DNA of 64,000 nt from assembly GCF_001942625.1 (NCBI RefSeq), contig NZ_MLCL01000074.1:48597-112596 (forward strand). The letters are read 5' to 3'. Below are positions 9,554-16,937 of the stretch, piece by piece. The position numbers were made by a program, and so were the translations under genes. Numbering within the stretch: the first letter of the stretch is position 1; each line of letters opens with the position of its first letter. A model generated the notes under the pieces. It saw nothing but the letters and a program-made list of their open reading frames with translations, did no database searches and was not told the origin of the DNA. The DNA comes from Mycobacterium syngnathidarum (GTDB lineage: Bacteria; Actinomycetota; Actinomycetes; Mycobacteriales; Mycobacteriaceae).

Positions 9554-10551
9554 GCGTCGCCATGGCACCCCAGCCCACCCGGGAGGAGATCGACCGGGCG
9601 CGCGCGGTGGTCGGCGCGTTGTCCAACGCCTTCGCCGCCAAGGTCGTAGGTCAGAGCGGGTTGCAACAGAGCCTGCTGATCGGTCTGCTGACCGGAGGGC
9701 ACGTCCTGCTGGAAAGTGTTCCGGGGCTTGCGAAGACGACAGCGGCCCGGGCGGTCGCCGATGCGGTGCAGGCCAACTTCCGGCGCATTCAGTGCACCCC
9801 AGACCTGCTTCCCAGCGACATCATCGGCACTCAGATCTTCGACGCCTCCCGGGGCGCCTTCCACACCCAGTTGGGTCCGGTCCACGCCAATATCGTGTTG
9901 CTCGACGAGATCAACCGGTCCAGCGCGAAGACCCAGAGCGCCATGCTGGAGGCGATGGAGGAACGCCAGACCAGTATCGCCGGCGAGGTCTACAAGATCC
10001 CCGAACCGTTCCTGGTGCTCGCCACCCAGAACCCGGTGGACCAGGAGGGCACCTATCCGCTGCCGGAAGCGCAGATGGACCGGTTCATGTTCAAGGAGAT
10101 CTTGACCTATCCGACGCCACAGGAGGAGTCGGAGATGGTCTTCCGGATCGACGCGGGGGTGTACACCAACCGCCGTACCGCGGCAGTGGCCTCACTCGAG
10201 GACATCCTCTACATCCGCGACGTGGTTCGGCGGGTCTATCTCGACCCCGCGATCGTCAACTACATCACCCAGATGGTTGCGGTGACACGTGCTCCGCAGC
10301 AGTACCTTCCGGCGAACCTGGCCCGGCTCATCGAGTACGGCGCCAGCCCGCGCGCGACCATCGCCTTCACCAAGTCCGCGCGGGCGCTCGCCCTGCTGTC
10401 GGGGCGCAACCATGTGCTGCCCGACGACGTCAAGGCCCTCGCGCACCGGATCCTGCGGCATCGGCTGATTCTCGGCTTCGAGGCAGTGGCCCAGAATGTC
10501 ACACCGGAAGTGTTGATAGACAACATTGTTCGGATAGTGCGTACTCCGTAG
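9550..10551 (+). CDS. moxR: MoxR-family AAA+ ATPase
   Basis: Cytoplasmic AAA+ ATPase, 333 aa, of the MoxR group that acts as a chaperone for von Willebrand A proteins. Starts MSVAMAPQPTREEID at the ATG overlapping the previous stop. Walker A is ESVPGLAKTT near residue 58 and Walker B VLLDEINR near 120; sensor 1 is ATQNPVDQEGTYPLPEAQ, the MoxR hallmark. Followed after 5 bp by a DUF58 gene and later by vWA genes, the usual MoxR-DUF58-vWA order. M. tuberculosis has three moxR loci, none beside groEL2, so this is an extra or relocated copy. Confidence 0.95.
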   Translation: MSVAMAPQPTREEIDRARAVVGALSNAFAAKVVGQSGLQQSLLIGLLTGGHVLLESVPGLAKTTAARAVADAVQANFRRIQCTPDLLPSDIIGTQIFDASRGAFHTQLGPVHANIVLLDEINRSSAKTQSAMLEAMEERQTSIAGEVYKIPEPFLVLATQNPVDQEGTYPLPEAQMDRFMFKEILTYPTPQEESEMVFRIDAGVYTNRRTAAVASLEDILYIRDVVRRVYLDPAIVNYITQMVAVTRAPQQYLPANLARLIEYGASPRATIAFTKSARALALLSGRNHVLPDDVKALAHRILRHRLILGFEAVAQNVTPEVLIDNIVRIVRTP

Positions 10552-10556
10552 TCGCT

Positions 10557-11456
10557 ATGGGAGTGCTACTGCAGGAGGTGAAGGCGCAGACCCTCGCCGG
10601 TAACCGGCTGTCCGGTCCGAGCGGGGTGTCCCGTGGCCTTCTCGAGGGGGAGCATCGCTCGATGTTCCACGGGCGCAGCCTGGAGTTCGACGACCTGCGC
10701 CCTTACATCCCGGGCGACGACGTCCGCGACATCGACTGGAAGGCCTCGGCGCGTTCGACCGACGTGCTGGTGAAGCGGTTCGTCTCCTACCGGCAGCAGC
10801 GGGTGCTGATGGTCGTCGACCTCGGCCGGAACATGCTCGCGCTGGCCGCCGGGGGAGAGGTTAAACAGCGGGTAGTGCTCAATGCGGTCGGTCTGGTGGG
10901 GCTCATCGCGATCAGCAAGGGCGACGAGATGGGTCTGGTGTACGGGGACGCCACCGGCTCGGCGCACATGCCGAACCGGCGTGGCGAGGCGCACCTCGAG
11001 CACATCCTGGAGCGGGTCAACCGACATCAGGTGGCCGACAGCGCGCGCAGCGAGCTTGCCACCCAATTGGATTACGTGCAGCAGCATTTCCGGCGCCGGC
11101 ACATCGTCTTCGTGATCTCCGACGAACCGGATGTCTCACCGCTTCTGGCCGAGCAGTTCCGCAAGGTCGGAGCTCGCCACGACGTGTACTGGATCACGGT
11201 GCGGGATGCGCCGCTGATCGGTGTACCGGCATTCGGCGGCGAAGGTTATGACGTCGAAAGCGGTAGAACCCTGCTGCGCGAGGAGATCCTCGGCCACCGG
11301 GTGCTGGAGGCATACCGTCGGGCCGAGGCACGACGGGAGGCCGCCTTCGCCGAATACGTCGACAGCTCGGCGATCCCGTGCGCCCGGGTGTCCGCGAGCG
11401 GCGAGCTGTTCGGTGCCGTCACCCTGATGCTGAAGAAGGCCAGCCGTGGCAAATGA
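10557..11456 (+). CDS. DUF58 domain protein
   Basis: 299 aa. The family signature is present: GEHRSMFHGRSLEFDDLRPYIPGDDVRDIDWKASAR lies at residues 31-66 (GRSLEF, YxPGDDxRxIDW). The remainder is the vWA-like half (VLMVVDLGRNML, VFVISD). I chose the ATG at 10557, 5 bp after the moxR stop, because the longer frame starts inside moxR. DUF58 proteins always travel with MoxR ATPases and are thought to link the ATPase to membrane-bound vWA partners. Overlaps the next gene by 11 bp. Confidence 0.93.
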   Translation: MGVLLQEVKAQTLAGNRLSGPSGVSRGLLEGEHRSMFHGRSLEFDDLRPYIPGDDVRDIDWKASARSTDVLVKRFVSYRQQRVLMVVDLGRNMLALAAGGEVKQRVVLNAVGLVGLIAISKGDEMGLVYGDATGSAHMPNRRGEAHLEHILERVNRHQVADSARSELATQLDYVQQHFRRRHIVFVISDEPDVSPLLAEQFRKVGARHDVYWITVRDAPLIGVPAFGGEGYDVESGRTLLREEILGHRVLEAYRRAEARREAAFAEYVDSSAIPCARVSASGELFGAVTLMLKKASRGK

Positions 11457-11919
11457 CTATCTCAAGTGGATCGTTGCGCCGCTGCCGTATTCGGTGGGAT
11501 GGCTGGTGCTGGGCGTGCTGTTGATCCTGGGGGTCATCGGATGGTTCGTCGGGGTCGTGGTGTGGACGCTTCCGGTGCAACGGCTGCGCAGCATCCCGGT
11601 GATTCGGGACATCAGTGCACGGGTGCTGCGACGCAAGTTCGGCACCGCGATCGGCAGGGTCAGCGACCGCTACGACGCCGGAGAGCTTACATCGCGTCAG
11701 GCATACACCGCGATGAGCCGGATACTGCGGAACTTCCTCTACCTCCAGACCGGGGTCGCCGCGCCGTACATGGCGCTGGGCGAGGTGGCCGGTAGTGCCG
11801 CCGCGGCGGCAGCACCGGCCGTGTCGGCCCTGTACTCGAAACAGTTCGAGCTCGAAGACAATCCGGACGTCGCTGCCACAGCAGCCCAGGTGCGGAGCAC
11901 GATCCAGTCATGGAGCTGA
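11446..11919 (+). CDS. Small single-pass membrane protein
   Basis: 157 aa, GTG start inside the DUF58 gene. One membrane helix near residues 15-42 (SVGWLVLGVLLILGVIGWFVGVV is the core; two halves). The rest is predicted cytoplasmic, helical, and carries RYDAGELTSRQAYTAMSRIL, which looks like a short helical bundle, and an Ala-rich stretch near 115-125. BatA/BatB-type operons often include a protein of this size (DUF4381-like) between DUF58 and vWA; the position fits but I cannot confirm the family. Confidence 0.75.
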   Translation: MANDYLKWIVAPLPYSVGWLVLGVLLILGVIGWFVGVVVWTLPVQRLRSIPVIRDISARVLRRKFGTAIGRVSDRYDAGELTSRQAYTAMSRILRNFLYLQTGVAAPYMALGEVAGSAAAAAAPAVSALYSKQFELEDNPDVAATAAQVRSTIQSWS

Positions 11920-12977
11920 AGTGGGGATGGGTCGTGATCGTCGGCCTGGTGGCGCTCGTCGCCATCGTGCTCGCCGCGTTCCTGTGGCCGATGCGGCGGC
12001 AACCACGACGGTTGCGCCCGTTGGCCTGGGTCGGTCGGCTCACCGAGATGCCCGAGTATGTGCGGGCCTACCGACGTTACCGAATCTTGTTGACGGCCAT
12101 CGCTGTCACCACGGTGGCCGTGCTGATGTGCGCCATCGTCGCGACTGCCCGCCCGGTCAGTTCCCAGGCCACCGCGGCTGAGGTCAACCGTGCGCATCCC
12201 GAGGATGTGATGCTCTGCCTGCAGGACGATCCGGCCTCCCACGACGCGTCGGTGCTGCTGTCCTACTTCGCCGGCCAGGCCGCCGGATTCGACTCGCAAC
12301 GGCTCGGCCTCACTTCCCGTGCCAACCGGGTGATCCCGCTGACCCGGGACTATCCCTTTCTTGAGGACGAACTCGGTCGGTACGCCAGCCTGGAGCGGCT
12401 GCGGTCCGAGCAGAGCCCCACTCCCGAGGACACCGCCGTCCTGCAACGCGCCCAATACGAATTCGGCAGGGCGGTCGGTTACACGGACTACCAGCTGACC
12501 GTCAACGACGCACTTGCCATGTGTATGAAGGGCTTTCCCGGAGCAGGCAAGCCGTCGGACACCCGGCGTTCGGTGATCTACATGGGCCCGGCCGGCTCGG
12601 CGGCAACGCCGATCTTCTCCGATGACGGGCTGGCGGACCTGGCCCGGTCCTCGGGAATCCAGGTCAACGTGTTGACCAGTTCGACTCTCGACGCCAGCGG
12701 CGGGCTCAGCGAGCTCACCAAGGCCACCGGTGGACGCTTCATCAGCTACGTCACGGCAGCAGATGCCGACGGCGGAACCCCGCACGGCGACCAGGATTCG
12801 TTGGACAAGGCGCTACGCAGTCACCTCGACGACATCCGCTCACATCCGCCGGAGGTGACGGCTTCGGACGGGACGATCATGGTCCAGCAGTTGCGTGACC
12901 GCCCCAACCTGGTGCTCACCGTCGGGCTCGCGATAGTGATCGTCTTCGCCATCAGCCTCGCGGGGGTGCGGCGATGA
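11910..12977 (+). CDS. Membrane protein with degenerate vWA domain (BatA-like)
   Basis: 355 aa, three membrane helices: about 5-25, 60-80 and 330-350, so the central domain sits between membrane anchors as in BatA/BatB. The central part follows the vWA plan: DVMLCLQDDPASHDAS replaces the MIDAS strand, RLGLTSRANRVIPLTRDY matches strand 2, and GIQVNVLTSSTL...LTKATGGRFISY matches the final strand and helix. The metal-site motif DxSxS is not present, so metal-dependent adhesion is doubtful. Overlaps the genes on both sides (10 and 4 bp). Confidence 0.7.
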   Translation: MELKWGWVVIVGLVALVAIVLAAFLWPMRRQPRRLRPLAWVGRLTEMPEYVRAYRRYRILLTAIAVTTVAVLMCAIVATARPVSSQATAAEVNRAHPEDVMLCLQDDPASHDASVLLSYFAGQAAGFDSQRLGLTSRANRVIPLTRDYPFLEDELGRYASLERLRSEQSPTPEDTAVLQRAQYEFGRAVGYTDYQLTVNDALAMCMKGFPGAGKPSDTRRSVIYMGPAGSAATPIFSDDGLADLARSSGIQVNVLTSSTLDASGGLSELTKATGGRFISYVTAADADGGTPHGDQDSLDKALRSHLDDIRSHPPEVTASDGTIMVQQLRDRPNLVLTVGLAIVIVFAISLAGVRR

Positions 12978-14026
12978 CATTCGAGCCCGTCCTGGCCTGG
13001 TGGGTGTTCCTCTTGTTGGCGGGGCTGACGCTGGTACTGCGGATGTACACGCTCTATCGGGTGCTCGTGGTGGTGGGGAAAGACAGCCAGCGCAAGGTCG
13101 TCGTGCGGTGGAGTCTGTTGACGCTGGTGATCGTGTGCTTGTTGGCGGCCGCGGTGCGGCCCGGGATCGAGGCCGACACCCACCCGGTGAACCAGGCAGC
13201 CGCCGACGCCGCCGCCAACAACAACGTGAACGTGTTCTTCGTGGTCGACCGATCGCTGAACTCCCGCGCAGAAGACTTCGGCAACAACCAGTTTCGGATG
13301 GCCGGGATCCGCACCGACATGCAGGCGATCGTCGACCAATACCCGTCCGGACGCTTCTCGATAACGTCGTTCGCGACCAAGGACCGGGTCGATTGGCCGC
13401 TCTCCGACGACGTCTGGAGTCTGCGGGCGCTGCTCAAGAACTATTCGGCCTACGAATCGGAATTCGACTCGGTCTACCAGGTGGACGTGGGTGCCGCGGC
13501 CGATCAACTGAACCGTCAGCTCGAGCTTGCCGCCCGGCAGTACCCGGGCTCGAACAACCTGGTCTTCTATCTCGGCGAGGGCGCCGGGATCTCGAAGCGG
13601 ACAGCAACCGCCTTCGACATCCCGTCCGGGTTGGTGGCCGGCGGCGCAGTGCTGGGATACGGCACACCGGCCGGCGGGCCAGTGGCCAGCAAGATCGGTG
13701 CCAACGGCGAGATCACCTACTTCCCGGACCCGGCAGGCGGTGGCGGACAGTTCCTTTCCCCGCTGGACGAAGCCTCGCTGCGGACCGTGGCCGAGCAACT
13801 GCACGTGCCGTACTTCCAACGTGGTCTCGGTGACTCGACGTCGACGATCATCCCCGCGGTGGACGAGGGATCTTCGACAGCGGTGCAGCAGCAAGTTTCG
13901 ATGCCGGGCGATCGCACCGAGTTCTATTGGATCTTCACGGCCATCGCGATGCTGTTGATGTTCTATGAGCTGTTCGCGATGGCGCGGGAGTACCGGGTCT
14001 CCCGCAGGACCGGGCGGGACGCATGA
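12974..14026 (+). CDS. vWA-domain membrane protein (BatA/BatB-like)
   Basis: 350 aa. Two N-terminal membrane helices (residues 8-25 and about 45-63), a vWA-like domain, and a C-terminal helix (WIFTAIAMLLMFYELFAM). The MIDAS region reads VNVFFVVDRSLNSRAED: the first Asp and a Ser are kept but spacing is DxSxxS instead of DxSxS. PLSDDVWSLRALLKNYSAYESE corresponds to the conserved Thr/Asp loop. Second degenerate vWA protein in a row; the pair probably forms a heteromer acted on by the MoxR ATPase. ATGA overlap on both sides. Confidence 0.75.
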   Translation: MTFEPVLAWWVFLLLAGLTLVLRMYTLYRVLVVVGKDSQRKVVVRWSLLTLVIVCLLAAAVRPGIEADTHPVNQAAADAAANNNVNVFFVVDRSLNSRAEDFGNNQFRMAGIRTDMQAIVDQYPSGRFSITSFATKDRVDWPLSDDVWSLRALLKNYSAYESEFDSVYQVDVGAAADQLNRQLELAARQYPGSNNLVFYLGEGAGISKRTATAFDIPSGLVAGGAVLGYGTPAGGPVASKIGANGEITYFPDPAGGGGQFLSPLDEASLRTVAEQLHVPYFQRGLGDSTSTIIPAVDEGSSTAVQQQVSMPGDRTEFYWIFTAIAMLLMFYELFAMAREYRVSRRTGRDA

Positions 14027-15096
14027 TGCCGAGCGGACGTGGTATCCCGGCATTCCGGTTGGTGCTCAACACGATCGGTGCGTACTTCTCGCACGGACCG
14101 AGCCGCAAAGTCCTGCGACGACGGCTGATCGTGTTCTCGATTCTGCCGGCCGTGCTGCTCGTGGGGATTGCGGTCAAACTGATCACGATGGTGGTCTACG
14201 GCAGTTCCGCCAGATCCGACTACCTCGCCTACAACTCCTACGGTCTGGCCGACGATGTGCGGACGCTCAAGTCGCTCAACGTGATCGACTCCTACAAGCC
14301 CTATTTCGCCGACGGTGACCGCTACGTGCTGGAAGGGAAACTGGCCGAGGCCGAGTCGGAGTTCAAGAAGTCGCTGTCGCTGGTCAGCCAGGCGCGATCA
14401 TGCCCGGTGCGAATCAATCTCGAAGTGGTGCTGGAGACACTCGGAGATCTCAAGAACGCCGACAAGCACCGTGACGAGGCGAAGTCGCTCTGGACCGAGG
14501 CGCTGAAGGTGACGCAGGAGGCACCCGGGGGCTGTTTCGACACGACGACCGAACCCGACGAAGAGCGCCGCAAGCACCTCAACGAGACCGAACAGCGGCT
14601 CCAGGACAAGTTGAAGGATCCCGAGTCGCCGGACGGTGGCCAGGGCCAGGGCCAGGGCCAGGGCCAGGGCCAGGGCGGCGGCGGCCAAGGGCAGGGCCAG
14701 GGGGACCAGGGGCAGAACGATCAGGGTCAAGGTCAAGGCGAAGGCCAAGGTCAAGGTGGCCAGGGACAAAACGGCCAAGGTGACGGTGGCCAAGGTCAGG
14801 GCGAGGGTGACCCGGGCCAATCCCTCCAGGGCGACCCGGGGCAGAACAGCCAGGGCCAAGGTGAGCAAGGCCAAGGTGAGCCGGGAGAAAACGGCCAGGG
14901 CCAGGACGGCGAGAGCGGTCAGGGCAGCGGTGAGTCGAAAGCCGACCCGACGCCGGACACCGTCGGTGCGGACCGTGTCGCCACCGAATCGGATGGTGTG
15001 GCCACGCACCAGTTGAATCCGGGACAGGGTGATCCGGGCGACGTGATCCAGCGAGTGCTCGAAGACACCAACGCCAGCGGTTCTGACCGGGAGTGA
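14023..15096 (+). CDS. Membrane protein with helical repeat and Gly/Gln-rich tail (BatC/BatE-like)
   Basis: Last gene of the MoxR operon, 357 aa. One membrane helix (LIVFSILPAVLLVGIAVKLIT, about 35-55), then a helical region with TPR-like spacing (DRYVLEGKLAEAESEFKKSL; NADKHRDEAKSLWTEALK). From residue 206 to about 305 it is almost only Gly, Gln, Asp, Glu and Asn (GQGQGQGQGQGQGGGG...), then an acidic tail. In Bat operons of other phyla, BatC is a short TPR protein with a similar charged low-complexity tail, so this matches in plan. The Gln/Gly tract rests on a DNA tandem repeat and may vary in length between strains. Confidence 0.7.
   Translation: MMPSGRGIPAFRLVLNTIGAYFSHGPSRKVLRRRLIVFSILPAVLLVGIAVKLITMVVYGSSARSDYLAYNSYGLADDVRTLKSLNVIDSYKPYFADGDRYVLEGKLAEAESEFKKSLSLVSQARSCPVRINLEVVLETLGDLKNADKHRDEAKSLWTEALKVTQEAPGGCFDTTTEPDEERRKHLNETEQRLQDKLKDPESPDGGQGQGQGQGQGQGGGGQGQGQGDQGQNDQGQGQGEGQGQGGQGQNGQGDGGQGQGEGDPGQSLQGDPGQNSQGQGEQGQGEPGENGQGQDGESGQGSGESKADPTPDTVGADRVATESDGVATHQLNPGQGDPGDVIQRVLEDTNASGSDRE
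14641..14670 (+). repeat. Perfect 6-bp tandem repeat, 5 copies of CAGGGC
   Basis: Five perfect CAGGGC units encoding Gln-Gly pairs, inside a longer imperfect Gly/Gln region (about 14636-14940). Unit length is a multiple of 3, so slippage would change protein length but not frame. Confidence 0.9.
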
Positions 15097-15116
15097 CAGC
15101 GGGGGCGCTTGCGGCG

Positions 15117-15497
15117 TCAGTTCTCCGACAACACGATGCAGTCGCTGTCGCACTGGCCGGGCGGTCCGGGCTTCACCGCCTTGCGATGCAGCACCGCGCG
15201 GCTGGGCACGATCTGCTGCGCCTCGTCTTCGTTCGCACCGGCTTGGCCCCGCCCGTCGACGATCAGCGAATACCCACCGGGCTTGGCCGGTGGGCACACC
15301 AGGGTGGCGTTCTCGTGCGAGGCCAGGTTTCTGCGGGTGTGCCCGCCGACCGGCCCGACGTGGATGACGCCGTCGACGAGATGCGGTTCCACCGCGACCG
15401 TGTGCGCGTGGTAGTTGTCGTCGACCGTGACGAGGTAAGCGAACGTGTAGTTCGCCAGCTTGTCGGCCAGCTGGTTGAGATCCACTTTCACGCTCAT
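15117..15497 (-). CDS. Pyridoxamine-phosphate-oxidase-like split-barrel protein
   Basis: 126 aa from ATG 15497 (a longer frame to 15545 lacks a good start). Sequence runs DLNQLADKLANYTFAYLVTVDDNYHAHTVAVEP, then VGPVGGHTRRNLASHENATLVCPP and a Cys pair near the end (QCDSDC). This is the plan of small flavin- or F420-binding split-barrel proteins of the PPOX group. Probably binds a flavin-type cofactor; substrate unknown. Convergent to the MoxR operon with a 20-bp gap and divergent from the SDR at 15570. Confidence 0.65.
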   Translation of the reverse strand: MSVKVDLNQLADKLANYTFAYLVTVDDNYHAHTVAVEPHLVDGVIHVGPVGGHTRRNLASHENATLVCPPAKPGGYSLIVDGRGQAGANEDEAQQIVPSRAVLHRKAVKPGPPGQCDSDCIVLSEN

Positions 15498-15569
15498 GAC
15501 GTGAGAATAGGCCGGTCCGGGTCCCGGTGGGCCCGACCTGGACATGTGGCAGCGGGTACTTTCGAGCCC

Positions 15570-16391
15570 ATGCCGCTGCCACCGCCCTCACCCACCAGCA
15601 CCGCCGTCATCACCGGGGCCTCGTCGGGGATCGGCGCGGAGCTGGCCCGGGAGCTGGTATCCCGGGGGTACGGCGTCACCCTGGTGGCCCGCCGTGCCGA
15701 CAAGCTGACCGAGCTTGCCGCCGAACTGTCCGAGGCGCGGGTCGAGGTGATCCCGTGCGACGTGGCCGATTCCGGCGCCCGGGCAACGCTTTTCGATGAG
15801 GTCGAGCGTCGCGGGCTGACGGTGGACATTCTGGTCAACAATGCGGGTATCGGCACCTTGGGCGCGGTGACCCGTTCCACCCCGGAGGCCGAGATCGCTC
15901 AGGTGCGGGTGAACGCCGAAGCCGTGATCGACCTGTGCACCCGGGCCGTGGCGTCGATGGTGCCGCGTGGCCGCGGCGCCATCCTCAATGTGGGCTCCAC
16001 GGCGGGCTTTCATCCGTTCCCGGGGCAGGCGGGTTATGCGGCCACCAAAGCGTTCGTGCGCAACTACACCGAGGGCCTGCGCGCCGAACTGGCCGGAACC
16101 AGTGTCACGGTGACGACGCTGAACCCGGGCCCGGTGCGTACCGAGTTCCTCAAGTCCGCGGGCATGGACGAACGTGCGTTCGCCGCCGCGTTCCCCAAAT
16201 TCCTCTGGATGCCGGCCCGCGACGTGGCGCGGGTGGGTGTGGACGCGCTGGCCCACGACAAGGGTGAGGTGATCGCCGGTGCGCCCAGCCGGATCAGCAC
16301 CCGGCTGGCGCAGTTGATGCCGCGCCGGCTGTTGTTGCCGATGCTTGCCAAGCAACATCCGGCGCTGCGCCGGGACCGGTCAGCGAGCTGA
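15570..16391 (+). CDS. Short-chain dehydrogenase/reductase
   Basis: 273 aa, NAD(P)-dependent oxidoreductase of the DltE/YqjQ-like classical SDR group. TGASSGIG at residues 15-22, NNAG at about 91-94, Ser in NVGSTAGF, and YxxxK in YAATK. The C-terminus continues past the Rossmann domain with a Pro/Arg-rich segment (MPRRLLLPMLAKQHP). Start ATG 15570 is 72 bp after the divergent split-barrel gene start. The last 12 bp overlap the convergent gene 16380-16937. Confidence 0.9.
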   Translation: MPLPPPSPTSTAVITGASSGIGAELARELVSRGYGVTLVARRADKLTELAAELSEARVEVIPCDVADSGARATLFDEVERRGLTVDILVNNAGIGTLGAVTRSTPEAEIAQVRVNAEAVIDLCTRAVASMVPRGRGAILNVGSTAGFHPFPGQAGYAATKAFVRNYTEGLRAELAGTSVTVTTLNPGPVRTEFLKSAGMDERAFAAAFPKFLWMPARDVARVGVDALAHDKGEVIAGAPSRISTRLAQLMPRRLLLPMLAKQHPALRRDRSAS

Positions 16392-16937
16392 ATCCGGCCA
16401 GCGCCGCATCCACCCCTCCACCGGAAGGTCCAGGCCGTTGCACAAGGTGCAGATGGTCCGGTACCAGCCGACGGCGATCAGCAGTTCCATGCGCTGCTCT
16501 TCATCGAGGTTGTCGCCCAAGGCATCCCACGTCGTCGTCGACCATGAGCCGGTGCGTTCCAATTCGTCGACCGCGTCGATGAGCACTCGTTCAAATGCCG
16601 ACCAGTCCGCGTCTGCGCCGGTGACCAGGGCATCGCATTCGGAATCGGAAACCCCGGCGATCGGACCCCAGAACGCGGCCTGCCCGCCCCATTCGTAGGC
16701 GCAGCCCAACCGCGCACAGATCCGCAGGATCGCGATGGTGCGCACCCGCGGTGGCAGCAGCGTGTCGACGTAGAGCGCCTCACCGAGCTTGCGCAGCTTG
16801 CCCGCCAGCTTCGGATGCCGTTGCAGGCAGCGCACCAGCAGCAGTGGCTCGTAGGTCCGGTCGGGGTGGCCCCAACTCTGGATGCCCGCGGCGTCCTCTA
16901 CGCTCCACGGCGGGGCCAGGGGTGCGACGCGGCTCAT
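16380..16937 (-). CDS. Carboxymuconolactone-decarboxylase-like (AhpD-fold) protein
   Basis: 185 aa all-helical protein. The CMD core RVRTIAILRICARLGCAYEWGGQAAFW (residues 64-90) aligns with the AhpD/CMD motif ExxxhxVAxxxxxxCxxCxxxH, but only the first Cys remains: CAYEW replaces CxxC, so peroxidase activity through a CxxC disulfide is unlikely. Such single-Cys members are frequent in mycobacteria and may bind small hydrophobic substrates. The start overlaps the stop of the amidohydrolase upstream (ATGA), so the two are one operon. Confidence 0.8.
   Translation of the reverse strand: MSRVAPLAPPWSVEDAAGIQSWGHPDRTYEPLLLVRCLQRHPKLAGKLRKLGEALYVDTLLPPRVRTIAILRICARLGCAYEWGGQAAFWGPIAGVSDSECDALVTGADADWSAFERVLIDAVDELERTGSWSTTTWDALGDNLDEEQRMELLIAVGWYRTICTLCNGLDLPVEGWMRRWPDSAR

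Noticed and set aside
14636..14940. Possible CRISPR-like array
   Set aside because: The repeat is a 6-bp in-frame coding repeat without spacers; no cas genes are present anywhere in the window.
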